Shown here piece after piece: positions 27,396 to 35,492 of a stretch of DNA of 64,000 nucleotides. This stretch comes from Chloroflexota bacterium (GTDB lineage: Bacteria; Chloroflexota; Anaerolineae; Anaerolineales; Anaerolineaceae). Position 1 is the stretch's first letter; each line of letters begins with the position of its first letter. Below the pieces are notes generated by a model, which was not told where the DNA came from, did not search any database, and was given only the letters and a program-made list of their open reading frames with translations. A program made the position numbers and the translations under genes. The DNA is taken from NCBI GenBank assembly GCA_029561345.1, contig JAKQJC010000016.1, forward strand, positions 101,159 to 165,158, written 5' to 3'.

Positions 27396-28289
27396 ATGCT
27401 GGATATCTCCATTTGTATTGTTTCGTATCAAACCCGCGACCTGCTGCGCGACGCCCTGGCTTCCATTTACGGGCAGCCCATGCAGGCCAGCTTTGAGGTG
27501 ATTGTGGTGGATAACGCCTCGCAGGACGGCACCCAGGAAATGCTGGCGGCCGAATTCCCGCAGGTGCGCCTGGTGAAGAATGATTGCAACATGGGCTATA
27601 CGGCGCCGATGAACCAGGCCCTCAGGCTGGGCGAGGGCCGCTACCTGGTGCAGTTGAACCCTGATACCAAGGTGCTGCCGGGGGCCTTTGACGTGCTGAC
27701 CGCCTATATGGACAGCCACCCCAAAGTGGGCATTTGCACCCCCAAGGTACTTAACCGCGACGGCACCCTGCAAAGGCAGTGCCGACGCAGCGCCGCCCGC
27801 CCCTGGGATGTGCTGACCTATTTCAGCGGCCTGGCGGCGCGCTATCCCCACGACCGGCGCTTTGGCGGCTATTTGCAGACCTTTTTGCCCGAAGATGAGA
27901 TCAACCCGGTGGAGGCGGTTTCAGGCTCGTGCATGTTCATCCGGCGCGAGGTGACGGCGCAAATTGGCTACCTCGATGAGGTTTATTTTGCCTACCAGGA
28001 AGATGCCGATTTTTGCTTCAGGGCGCGCAAGGCCGGCTGGGATGTGATTTACAACCCCCAGGCGCAGATCATCCATTACGGCGGCGAGGGCGGCTCGCGC
28101 AACCAGCCCTACCGCGCCATTTTCCAGTGGCACCGCTCATACTTTATTTATTACAGGAAAAACCTTGCCTCAGATTACTTCTTCATGTTTAATGGTTTAT
28201 ATTACCTGATGATGCTGGCAAAACTGCTGCTGACCCTGCTGGTGACGGTGTTCAGGCGGGAGAAAATTGTAGGCAGCCGCAAACCCTGA
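27396..28289 (+). CDS. GT2 family glycosyltransferase
   Basis: 297 residues. N-terminal ISICIVSYQTRDLLRDALASI and VVDNASQDGTQEML are the nucleotide-binding strands; QLNPDTKV carries the metal-binding D-type motif; VSGSCMFIRREV and YQEDADFCFRARKAGW (the E-D-x-D/C-x-R region) complete the rhamnosyltransferase-like GT-A domain. A hydrophobic helix near 265-285 may associate with the membrane. Likely adds a sugar, possibly rhamnose, to a surface glycan; donor not certain. It resembles the GT2 at 59695-60630 in overall plan. Confidence 0.9.
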   Translation: MLDISICIVSYQTRDLLRDALASIYGQPMQASFEVIVVDNASQDGTQEMLAAEFPQVRLVKNDCNMGYTAPMNQALRLGEGRYLVQLNPDTKVLPGAFDVLTAYMDSHPKVGICTPKVLNRDGTLQRQCRRSAARPWDVLTYFSGLAARYPHDRRFGGYLQTFLPEDEINPVEAVSGSCMFIRREVTAQIGYLDEVYFAYQEDADFCFRARKAGWDVIYNPQAQIIHYGGEGGSRNQPYRAIFQWHRSYFIYYRKNLASDYFFMFNGLYYLMMLAKLLLTLLVTVFRREKIVGSRKP

Positions 28290-28302
28290 TAGAGGAGAGC
28301 GC

Positions 28303-28971
28303 ATGTCGTTCCGGAAATTTCTGGCCTTCTTTTTGATCATGGTGATGGTGGGATGCATCCTGGTTGTGCTGTTTAATCTTCAACCAGCAGAGAACCAGCC
28401 GGTTTCAGGCGGCGCCAGCCCCACGGCGCGGAGCGCTGCGCAGATTTGCCAGCAGGTGGTTTGCCCCACCTGCCCGGCCCCGGCGGTGCAGGCCGCCGTT
28501 GTGCCTGCGCCAGCCCTGGACGCCCGGCCCATCCCCGCCCCGCCGGATCCCCAGGCCACCGCTACCATCTACTTCCCCTTCATCTTCTCCCATTTCAGCC
28601 GGGCCTACGAGCTGCAGAGCGGCACCCCGGCCTATATGCCTGATTTTGCCCATGATTATGCCGGCTGCAACTGGCTTTCGGTGGGCGGCCAGGTGTTCAA
28701 CCAGGGCGATCCCGAAACTTATGTCGTCCAGGTGACCGGCACGCTGAGCGGGGTGAACATTGACCTGATGGGCATGACCGGCACCGCCCAGCATTTTGGC
28801 CCCAATGGCTACGAAATTCCCCTGGCCAACCTGCCCATTGCCTCCAACGGCACCCTGGCCATTCAGGTGTTTGACCTGCAGGGACAGGCGGTTTCGGACC
28901 TGATTCCCTTCAACACCGCGGCGGAATGCTCGGCAAACGTGGTGCTGATCAATTTTGTCCCGCGCCAGTGA
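28303..28971 (+). CDS. secreted or membrane-anchored protein of unknown function
   Basis: 222 residues. Residues about 5-27 form a signal-anchor; a Pro/Ala-rich linker with two Cys pairs (CQQVVCPTCP) runs to about 95; the remaining 125 residues are a beta-rich domain (for example CNWLSVGGQVFNQGDPETYVV) with no named family. Good Shine-Dalgarno GAGGAG. As last gene after two glycosyltransferases it may be an outer-surface component, but this is only context. Confidence 0.6.
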   Translation: MSFRKFLAFFLIMVMVGCILVVLFNLQPAENQPVSGGASPTARSAAQICQQVVCPTCPAPAVQAAVVPAPALDARPIPAPPDPQATATIYFPFIFSHFSRAYELQSGTPAYMPDFAHDYAGCNWLSVGGQVFNQGDPETYVVQVTGTLSGVNIDLMGMTGTAQHFGPNGYEIPLANLPIASNGTLAIQVFDLQGQAVSDLIPFNTAAECSANVVLINFVPRQ

Positions 28972-29394
28972 ATCGCAGTCCTGCCGGGGGGGGGGTGATC
29001 GGGCATGAGAAGCTGGCAGCATTTCGCAAACCGGCTGGATAAACGGGCTGCCGCGTAAGGGAACAAAAACGCGGCAAAAGGCGTCCCTGTTTATGGACCA
29101 TCATAAACAGGAATTCCAGAGATTTAACTTGCCTGGGCACGGCTTTGGGGAGAGATGTTGATTAAGAAAAAGAGCTTCGATTTTCCATCTTGTTTGGCAT
29201 TATTATCACTGATATCCAGACGAAACATTTTGCTGGCGCTGATTCCCCTGCTGGCGACCCTGCTTGCCGCATGAATGAGGACACGCTGGCATTTTTTCAG
29301 CCGCGGGGAAACCAGCCTGGCTCTACAAGTTTAATTCTGGTATATCCGCTTCATGCAGCCTTCATCTTTCCCGCTGCCTCGTGCGGGGCTGTGG
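28972..29394. other. intergenic region with one perfect hairpin
   Basis: No gene supported in about 420 bp. Arms CCTGTTTATG (29086-29095) and CATAAACAGG (29102-29111) pair perfectly over a 6-nt loop but without a T run. The right end holds the tatC promoter. Confidence 0.5.
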
Positions 29395-29400
29395 TATACT
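29395..29400 (+). promoter_or_regulatory. -10 element for leaderless tatC
   Basis: TATACT ends 7 nt before the tatC ATG (29408), so transcription should begin at or next to the start codon. An upstream ATG at 29401 is out of frame and stops after seven codons. Confidence 0.55.
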
Positions 29401-29407
29401 ATGGGGC

Positions 29408-30121
29408 ATGAGACCACGGGATGAGGCGAAAGATATCTGGATCCACCTGGGCGAGCTGCGCCGCCGGCTGCTGATCAGCCTGGCTGCGCTCATTGCCGCT
29501 GCCCTGCTGAGCCTCTATTTTTCACCCACCCTGGCCGAGATTCTGGCGCAGCCCATTGGCGGCACCTCAGTCCTGGTGGCCATCGAAGTCACCGAGAACA
29601 TCTCAGTGATGATGAACATCGCCCTGTTGAGCGGTTTCACCCTGGCTCTGCCGGTGATCCTGTTTCAACTGGTCAGTTTTCTGCTGCCGGGGCTGATGCC
29701 GCACGAGCAAAAATGGCTGCTGGCGTCCATTCCACTGCTCACCCTCTTTTTTATCGGCGGCGTGCTTTTCGCCTATTTCGTCATGCTGCCCGCAGCCCTG
29801 CCCTTCCTGATGGGCCTTCTGGGCATCCGCACGCAGCCGCGGCCAGGGCCTTATTTTGAGTTTGTGCTCACCCTGCTGGCCGGCGTGGGCCTGGTGTTTG
29901 AAACACCGCTGCTGGTGCTGGTGCTGGCGCGGCTGCGCCTGGTGAGCGCCGGAATGCTGGCAAAGCAGTGGCGCATTGCCCTGGTGGCCATCGCCGTGCT
30001 GGCGGCCGTCATCACCCCCACCGGCGACCCGCTCAACATGGGCCTGCTGATGCTGCCGCTGACCGGGCTTTATTTAATCAGTATTTTATTTGCGGCGCTG
30101 GCGCGCCCCAAAGGAGGATAA
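29408..30121 (+). CDS. tatC: twin-arginine translocase subunit TatC
   Basis: 237 residues, six membrane helices. The N-terminal HLGELRRRLLIS is the conserved TatC cytoplasmic motif that binds the RR signal peptide, and the F-E-x-P loop appears as VFETPLLVL. Core receptor of the Tat export pathway for folded proteins. The ATG at 29408 is chosen because it lies 7 nt after a -10 hexamer and begins the conserved N-terminus. tatA follows after 4 nt. A likely Tat substrate (RR-signal lipoprotein) is encoded at 35493. Confidence 0.95.
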   Translation: MRPRDEAKDIWIHLGELRRRLLISLAALIAAALLSLYFSPTLAEILAQPIGGTSVLVAIEVTENISVMMNIALLSGFTLALPVILFQLVSFLLPGLMPHEQKWLLASIPLLTLFFIGGVLFAYFVMLPAALPFLMGLLGIRTQPRPGPYFEFVLTLLAGVGLVFETPLLVLVLARLRLVSAGMLAKQWRIALVAIAVLAAVITPTGDPLNMGLLMLPLTGLYLISILFAALARPKGG

Positions 30122-30125
30122 GGTT

Positions 30126-30305
30126 ATGTTATTCGGACTTTCACCCCTTGAATTGGGCCTGATTGCCGTGGTGCTGGTTCTGCTGTTCGGCGTGGGCCGG
30201 CTCACCAAGGCTGGTAAAGACCTGGGCTCAGGTCTGCGCGGTTTCATCAGCGGTTTCAAAGAAGGCAACGAAGAAGCCAAAAAAGAAGAGGAAAAGAAAG
30301 AGTAA
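30126..30305 (+). CDS. tatA: TatA/E-type translocase subunit
   Basis: 59 residues. One N-terminal helix (LELGLIAVVLVLLFGVGRL) with the FG hinge, then an amphipathic helix (KAGKDLGSGLRGFISGFKEG) and a Lys/Glu tail, exactly the TatA plan. AAGGAGG inside the end of tatC provides the ribosome site. TatA oligomers form the translocation pore or thin the membrane. Confidence 0.93.
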   Translation: MLFGLSPLELGLIAVVLVLLFGVGRLTKAGKDLGSGLRGFISGFKEGNEEAKKEEEKKE

Positions 30306-30326
30306 AACTCTTTTGAGGTTCAGGTT

Positions 30327-30800
30327 ATGGAATTCTTAAACCTGGGAATTGGGGAAATTCTGGTGCTGGCCCTGGTGGTGTTTATTGTGCTGGGGCCTGA
30401 AAAAGCCGTGGATGCCGGGCGCGGGCTGGGGCGTTTCATCGGCCAGCTCAGGCGTTCCGAGTTCTGGCAGGACGCCCGCCAGGTGTCGGAACAGGTGGAT
30501 CAGGTGATCCAGACGGCCATCAATGATACCGGCGTGCCCGAAATCACGCAGGAGATTCGTGGAATCCGCCAGGAAGTGCGCAGCGTCATCCCGCAAATTG
30601 CGCCGCCAGGCGGTCAGCCCGCGGTCCCGGCCGAGCCTGCGGCCGCTGCGGAAACCCCTGCCCCCGCTGCGCGAGGGCAGGCCCCCGCTGCGCGAGGACA
30701 GGCCCCCGCTGCGCAAGGGCAGGCCAAACACGAGGTGAAGGCCAACCTGGGCGACCACAAATTTGAGAAAGTGTCGCACCGCAAGGACGAGCCGTTTTAG
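30327..30800 (+). CDS. tatB: TatB-like (Hcf106/TatA family) translocase subunit
   Basis: 157 residues. Short N-terminal helix (IGEILVLALVVFIVLGPEK) with the G-P hinge typical of TatB, then a long amphipathic helix (about 25-85) and a Pro/Ala-rich tail with a threefold APAARGQ repeat. TatB partners TatC as substrate receptor. The tail repeats are encoded by 21-bp tandem units at 30661-30723. The gene order tatC-tatA-tatB and a following terminator define a complete Tat operon. Confidence 0.85.
   Translation: MEFLNLGIGEILVLALVVFIVLGPEKAVDAGRGLGRFIGQLRRSEFWQDARQVSEQVDQVIQTAINDTGVPEITQEIRGIRQEVRSVIPQIAPPGGQPAVPAEPAAAAETPAPAARGQAPAARGQAPAAQGQAKHEVKANLGDHKFEKVSHRKDEPF
30661..30723 (+). repeat. three tandem 21-bp repeats inside tatB
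   Basis: Units 30661-30681, 30682-30702 and 30703-30723 differ at only a few positions and encode PAARGQA-type heptapeptides in the tail of TatB. Being in frame, copy-number change would lengthen or shorten the tail without a frameshift. Confidence 0.9.
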
Positions 30801-30828
30801 GCTGTGATTTGGCGGCGGATAAAATCAG

Positions 30829-30864
30829 CACCCCTGGCCGGTTCAAAGGCGCAGGGGTGTTTTT
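30829..30864 (+). terminator. rho-independent terminator of the tat operon
   Basis: CACCCCTG (30829-30836) pairs with CAGGGGTG (30852-30859), followed directly by TTTTT. It separates tatCAB from the convergent operon. Confidence 0.88.
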
Positions 30865-30935
30865 ATATTTTGGAAAGCGCGTACCATTTTTTTGCCCCAT
30901 TTTCGAAGGCAAACCCCGCTTGCCTTCGCCTGCCT

Positions 30936-31514
30936 TCACGAAATGCGCAGAAACACCCGCCCGGTCCTTTTCATATAAACTTCATAGGCCGGGCCGAAGG
31001 CCGCCAGCATCATCTTTTCTTCGGCGCCCACCCGCAGGGTATAAAACACCGTCCAGATCAGCAGGTTCAGCGCGCCGGCCAGCCAGTTGGGCAGCAGCAG
31101 CGCCTGCGCCACCGACCACAGCCACTGCGAGGTGTACATGGGATGGCGGATGAAGGCATAGATGCCGAGGGTGATCAGCTCGTGTTTTTCGCGGGTTTCC
31201 AGGGTGGGCGACCAGTTGGCCCCCAGGTCCACATGAGCGCGCCAGAACACCGCCACCGCTCCCGCGATGATCAGCGCACCGGCCCAGCCGGTGAAGGCGG
31301 GCAGGCTGTAATTGGCAAAATCGAGCCAGGGGGTCAGGCAGTAGATGAGCGGCAGGATGAACATGCCCAGCGAAAGCAGACCAAAAAGAATGGAATCGAG
31401 GATGGCCTTGTTGGGGCGGGTGAATTTTTCATGCTTGCGGCGCAGGTTCACCGGCGCGCGGATGATGATTTCGGCCAGCAGGGCCATCCAGAAGATGATT
31501 TCAAAGGGGGTCAC
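30936..31514 (-). CDS. isoprenylcysteine carboxyl methyltransferase-like membrane methyltransferase
   Basis: 192 residues, five or so membrane helices. LGANWSP followed by HELITLGIYAFIRHPMYTSQW is the SAM-binding ICMT signature, and the late E-E-K-M with FGPAYEVYM completes it. Starts at GTG 31514, sharing bases with the upstream stop (GTGA). It is the last gene of the operon MFS - zinc-ribbon - zinc-ribbon - ICMT. Substrate unknown. Confidence 0.85.
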   Translation of the reverse strand: MTPFEIIFWMALLAEIIIRAPVNLRRKHEKFTRPNKAILDSILFGLLSLGMFILPLIYCLTPWLDFANYSLPAFTGWAGALIIAGAVAVFWRAHVDLGANWSPTLETREKHELITLGIYAFIRHPMYTSQWLWSVAQALLLPNWLAGALNLLIWTVFYTLRVGAEEKMMLAAFGPAYEVYMKRTGRVFLRIS

Positions 31515-32626
31515 GCTTTATACACTTTCAGCTCGCGCTGCGAGCGGTTCCACTGCGAAGGCCAGGCCGCCGGAACGATGGCCCCCAGCAGCACGGCGAA
31601 CCCCAGCAGGCCCAGCAGAATGCAAATGACGGCTGCCGGCGGGAACACCACGCTCAACATCATGCAAATGAAGGCCAGAATCAGCAAAATGCCGCCCGCC
31701 GCCGCCACCATGCCGGCCATCTCCCAGCCCTTTTTCTGCGAGGCCAGGCGCGGTCCGCCAATTTGCCCGCTTTGCCCGTTGATGAGGACCATTTGCGGGA
31801 CGCCCTCGTCATCCAGGTAAAAGGTGACATAGAGCGGCATCAGCAGCTGGGTCCAGTTTTGGTTGGGATATTGGGCGTTGAGGCGGAAATTGCGGGCGTG
31901 CTGGGCGGCGGCGGCGCGGTAGCAATCGGCTTCAGAACGCTTGATGAAGGCATTTTCAACCGTCAGGCTGGCGTCGTCCTTTTTCTTGTCGGGCAGGCGG
32001 ATCATGGCGCTGCCCACCGCCGCGGGGGTGTAGGGAACCGCCGCCTGCAGGTTGAAGTCGCCGACCAGCGCCGACATGGAATTGAAATTGCTGATGGCGT
32101 AAATGGGAATATTATCGTAGTGGCGCTGAATCTGCCCGGCGCGCGGCTCCCAGCGGATGCGGGTTTCAATGCGCTCCTGGGTCTGCCAGCCGGCGCTGCC
32201 GTAGGCTTCCTGCGAGCTTTTCACCTCGTAATTGAAGCCCACTTCGGCCTTCCAGGTGCCGGTCACATCGCCATCCACCAGCCACATTGGCCAGAACACC
32301 GGCACGGCCCGGCGCAGCATGGCCTCTGGGGTGAAGCTGTCGGTGTGCAGCCAGACATCTTTGGTGAAGCCGGTCAGGATGGCCGTCAGGTCGGCCGGCT
32401 TGCGCATGAAAGGCAGCACCATTTCAGGCGGGTCGCGGCGCAGCAGGGCCGGCTGCGGCTTGAGGTTGGCGCCGCCGCAGTGCGGGCAAAGCTGTTCAGC
32501 CTGGTTTTCGCGCACCAGGTGCACCTGCTTGCATTTTGGGCAGCCGGCCGGGCGCAGATCCAGCCCCCACAGGCTGCGCACATCTTCCACCACCGGCAGA
32601 TCAGGGGTTTGTTCGGCGTTGGTCAT
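31511..32626 (-). CDS. zinc-ribbon membrane protein (paralogue of the next gene)
   Basis: 371 residues. An N-terminal zinc ribbon (CPKC...CPHC, residues about 29-51) is followed by a long soluble domain of about 240 residues and two C-terminal membrane helices (about 310-350). The region before the helices, MVLINGQSGQIGG, matches MVNGQTGEVAG in the adjacent paralogue, and WKAEVGFNYE matches WKAEVGYERE. The family resembles TFIIB-type zinc-ribbon proteins of unknown function. Start overlaps the preceding gene's stop (ATGA). Confidence 0.75.
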   Translation of the reverse strand: MTNAEQTPDLPVVEDVRSLWGLDLRPAGCPKCKQVHLVRENQAEQLCPHCGGANLKPQPALLRRDPPEMVLPFMRKPADLTAILTGFTKDVWLHTDSFTPEAMLRRAVPVFWPMWLVDGDVTGTWKAEVGFNYEVKSSQEAYGSAGWQTQERIETRIRWEPRAGQIQRHYDNIPIYAISNFNSMSALVGDFNLQAAVPYTPAAVGSAMIRLPDKKKDDASLTVENAFIKRSEADCYRAAAAQHARNFRLNAQYPNQNWTQLLMPLYVTFYLDDEGVPQMVLINGQSGQIGGPRLASQKKGWEMAGMVAAAGGILLILAFICMMLSVVFPPAAVICILLGLLGFAVLLGAIVPAAWPSQWNRSQRELKVYKA

Positions 32627-33909
32627 GATGCCTCCGATTCGACAGCTTTGTTATATAAAACAAAGGCGATGATCAGCCCGGCGATCAGCAGCAGCACCCC
32701 CAGACCAATGGGAATCACGCCGGCGCCGCCGGCTGCCAGCATGGGCAGGCCAATCAGGCCCAGGCACAGGCCCGGAGCCACCAGGGCGGCAACCACCGCC
32801 CAGATCTTCCACCAGGCCACAGGTTTCTGCCCGGCCACCTCGCCGGTCTGCCCGTTGACCATCACCTGGTAGGTCTTTTCCTCAAAGCGGTAGGCCGCCA
32901 GATACACCGGCAGCAGCACATAGCGCCACACCTCGTCGGCAAAATCGGCGTTCATGCTGAAATTACGCACATGCGATGAGGCAATGCTGTTGGTGCAGTC
33001 GTCCTTGGCTTCCTCACGCATGGCGGTTTTGGCCTTTTCCCAGGCGTCGGGCAGCGAAATGTTGTAGCTGTGGGCCTGCCAGCCGGCCAGAAAATCGGGC
33101 TTGTAATCGGTCAGCGCGTTCAGGTCGAAGGGCTGCAGGCGGTCCAGAATCAGATGGCTGGCGTGGGTGCTGCCGCATTTCAGCATATTGGCCACTTCCG
33201 TGGTGCGGTGGCCGCTTTCCCAACGCCAGTCAATCACGGTGCGGGTTTTCCATTCTTTGTCGCTTGAATCGTAGTAGCGTTCTTCGCGTTCGTAGCCCAC
33301 CTCGGCCTTCCAGGTGGATTCAATGCGCGCTGAGAAGGTCCAGAAGGGCATGTAAAGGCCGGTGAAATGATCCACAATGGCGTTGGCCGCCAGCTGATCG
33401 GGGTGGAACCAGCCCTGGCCCAGCCAGGTGGCCGCCAGTTTGCGGGTCTCTTCAGGGCGAATTTTGAAGGGGATGAGGAAGCGCGGGCGCAGGCTGCTGG
33501 AGGTATCCGTGCGCACCTGCACGCGGTTGGAGGCGCAGAAAGCGCAGGTGGAGGTGAGGGCGTTGGCCGCCAGCGAAAGCTCCGCGCCGCAGCTGTCACA
33601 GTGCAGCACGCGCCGCTCCACGCCCCAGCCGTTTTCGGCCTCACGCAGGGTGTCGAGGGTGAATTCTGACGCTTTGGCCTGGGTGCCCACTTTGCGGGCC
33701 TTCACCTCGGCAGTGAACCCGCAGTGCTCGCAGGCCACGCCGCCGGCGGCCACGTCGAAACGGGTGGTGGCACCGCACTGCGGGCATTTGAAAGTCACCG
33801 CTTCGGGAATTTTCTCTTCTACCGGCGGGGGAGCAAAAACAGTAATCCCCTCCACGGCGGAGGGGACAGGAATAAAATTCTTGGGGGGTTCCCAGCCTGA
33901 TATCGCCAT
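32623..33909 (-). CDS. double zinc-ribbon membrane protein (paralogue of the preceding one)
   Basis: 428 residues. Two zinc ribbons: CPQC/CEHC (about 42-62) and CDSCGAEL/CAFCAS (about 103-125). A soluble domain of about 220 residues contains WKAEVGYEREERYY and RNFSMNAD, matching its neighbour; two membrane helices end the protein (about 365-420). It differs from its paralogue by the extra zinc ribbon and an N-terminal extension. Role unknown; tandem paralogues suggest a hetero-oligomer. Its start is 3 nt after the MFS stop. Confidence 0.75.
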   Translation of the reverse strand: MAISGWEPPKNFIPVPSAVEGITVFAPPPVEEKIPEAVTFKCPQCGATTRFDVAAGGVACEHCGFTAEVKARKVGTQAKASEFTLDTLREAENGWGVERRVLHCDSCGAELSLAANALTSTCAFCASNRVQVRTDTSSSLRPRFLIPFKIRPEETRKLAATWLGQGWFHPDQLAANAIVDHFTGLYMPFWTFSARIESTWKAEVGYEREERYYDSSDKEWKTRTVIDWRWESGHRTTEVANMLKCGSTHASHLILDRLQPFDLNALTDYKPDFLAGWQAHSYNISLPDAWEKAKTAMREEAKDDCTNSIASSHVRNFSMNADFADEVWRYVLLPVYLAAYRFEEKTYQVMVNGQTGEVAGQKPVAWWKIWAVVAALVAPGLCLGLIGLPMLAAGGAGVIPIGLGVLLLIAGLIIAFVLYNKAVESEAS

Positions 33910-33912
33910 GCG

Positions 33913-35268
33913 TCAACCTGCCTGTTTCAGTGGTTTCTGAATAAGTACCCATAGTATAGCAGTAATCAGGGCAGATGTGAAGTAAGGGGCAGGAGCGCCC
34001 AGGTACTGGAACAGGATGCCGCCCAGCAGCGGGGCAAAGGCGTTGGCCGCGCTGAGCATGGCCGCCGAAAGGCCCAATGTGCCGCCCATTTCATGCGCCT
34101 CCACCTGGCGGGTGAGCAGGCTGTTCACCGAAGGCTGCAGCACCCCGCCGCCAAAGGCCACCGGCACCATGGCCAGCAGCAGCCAGCCCAGTCCAAGCAC
34201 GCCGCGGTTGGCTTCAGCGGGCAGAGGAATTTGCACGTTCTGCGTGGGGGGCGTTTCGCCCGGCAGGGAATGGCTGGCGCTCAGCTTGGCTTCCACCGCC
34301 GCCTGGGAATACCAGGGAACCGCCTGCTGGGGCGTGAGCGCCACCAGAATCAGGCCCAGGGTCAGCAGGGCCAGCCCGGCGCGCAGCAGCCAGGCTTCGC
34401 CGTACTTCCGGCTCCAACGGCCGATGAAGTAACCCTGCACGGCCACCACCAGCACGCCGACAAAGACAAAAATGATGGCATTGCCGCTGGCATCCAGCCC
34501 CAGGCGGTTGAGGGTGAACAGCGAGAGAATTTGCTGGAAGCTGCCAAAAGCCAGCTGCTGAAAGAACATGCTCGCCAGCAGCAGGCCCACCAATGGACGG
34601 CTGAAGGCCGCCTTGAGGGCTTTAAAGGTGAACGGGCTGCGCGCCTGGCCGGCAGCCTGGCTGCGTTTTTCGGCCGGATGGGTTTCGGGCAGCCACAGCC
34701 AGGTGAGCAGGATGGAGATGAGCACAAAGCTGGCGGCCACAAAAGCCGGCACATGAAAATTATCACGGCTCAAGGCCAATGAAATGAAGGCAATCACCGG
34801 GCCAAACACAAAACCGATGCCAAAAGCCGCGCCAATCAGCCCAAGGCCCTGGGTGCGGGTTTTGGGCGTGGTGCTGTCGCTGATGGCCGCCTGGGCTGTG
34901 GAAATGTTGGCGCCGCTCAAGCCTTCGATCAGGCGGGCAATAAAGAGCATGGTCAGTCCGTTGGCCGCGCCCAGCAGCAAGAAACCGGTCAGCGAGCCCA
35001 ACTGGCTGACCAGCAGCACCGGTTTGCGCCCAAAGCGGTCTGAAAGGCGGCCCAGAAAGGGCGCGCCAAAAAATTGGGCAGCCGGATAAACCGCCCCCAG
35101 CAGGCCAATGGCGCTGGCGCTGGCGCCAAACGAGGCAGCATACAGCGGCATCAGCGGAATAATCACGGTGAGGCCCAGCATGCTCACCAGCACCACCACA
35201 AAGATGGGCAGCACTTTTTTAAAATCCAGCTTTTCTTCAGCCGGGGCAGGCAAATTTTCAGATTTCAT
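33913..35268 (-). CDS. MFS transporter (DHA1/TetA-like)
   Basis: 451 residues, 12 membrane helices. The loop between helices 2 and 3 has GRLSDRFGRKPVLL, the MFS motif A (G-x-x-x-D-R-x-G-R-K-x), and the family resembles TetA/Bcr drug efflux proteins. An unusually long outer loop (about 318-355) with Pro/Ser lies between helices 9 and 10 or nearby. AAGGAG is 9 nt before the ATG. First gene of a four-gene operon with zinc-ribbon proteins and a methyltransferase. Substrate not predictable. Confidence 0.88.
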   Translation of the reverse strand: MKSENLPAPAEEKLDFKKVLPIFVVVLVSMLGLTVIIPLMPLYAASFGASASAIGLLGAVYPAAQFFGAPFLGRLSDRFGRKPVLLVSQLGSLTGFLLLGAANGLTMLFIARLIEGLSGANISTAQAAISDSTTPKTRTQGLGLIGAAFGIGFVFGPVIAFISLALSRDNFHVPAFVAASFVLISILLTWLWLPETHPAEKRSQAAGQARSPFTFKALKAAFSRPLVGLLLASMFFQQLAFGSFQQILSLFTLNRLGLDASGNAIIFVFVGVLVVAVQGYFIGRWSRKYGEAWLLRAGLALLTLGLILVALTPQQAVPWYSQAAVEAKLSASHSLPGETPPTQNVQIPLPAEANRGVLGLGWLLLAMVPVAFGGGVLQPSVNSLLTRQVEAHEMGGTLGLSAAMLSAANAFAPLLGGILFQYLGAPAPYFTSALITAILWVLIQKPLKQAG

Positions 35269-35492
35269 TTTTCGCTCTCCTTCTCACACCATCATTCTAC
35301 ATGTTTTTGGTCAACAAAATGCCGCAATCACAGGTGGAAAATTGCATATAAAATGAGTGAACAACTCACCTGCAATTTGATATACAATAAATACAGTGGT
35401 GAATTTAGTAAACCTGTAATTCGGATATTTTATATCATAATAATATATTATTGTTTAAATTCCGTTAACTATTAAGATCCGGAGGAAAACCT
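35269..35492. promoter_or_regulatory. divergent AT-rich promoter region
   Basis: 224 bp between the leftward MFS operon and the rightward solute-binding protein, far more AT-rich than the genes. It has a perfect 14-bp palindrome AATAATATATTATT (35439-35452) and a TGAGT-n5-ACTCA inverted pair near 35354-35368, both candidate regulator sites. No single -35/-10 pair is clearly best. Confidence 0.45.

Noticed and set aside
29190..29411. 73-codon frame before tatC
   Set aside because: Non-ATG start, no ribosome site, and it runs through the tatC promoter.
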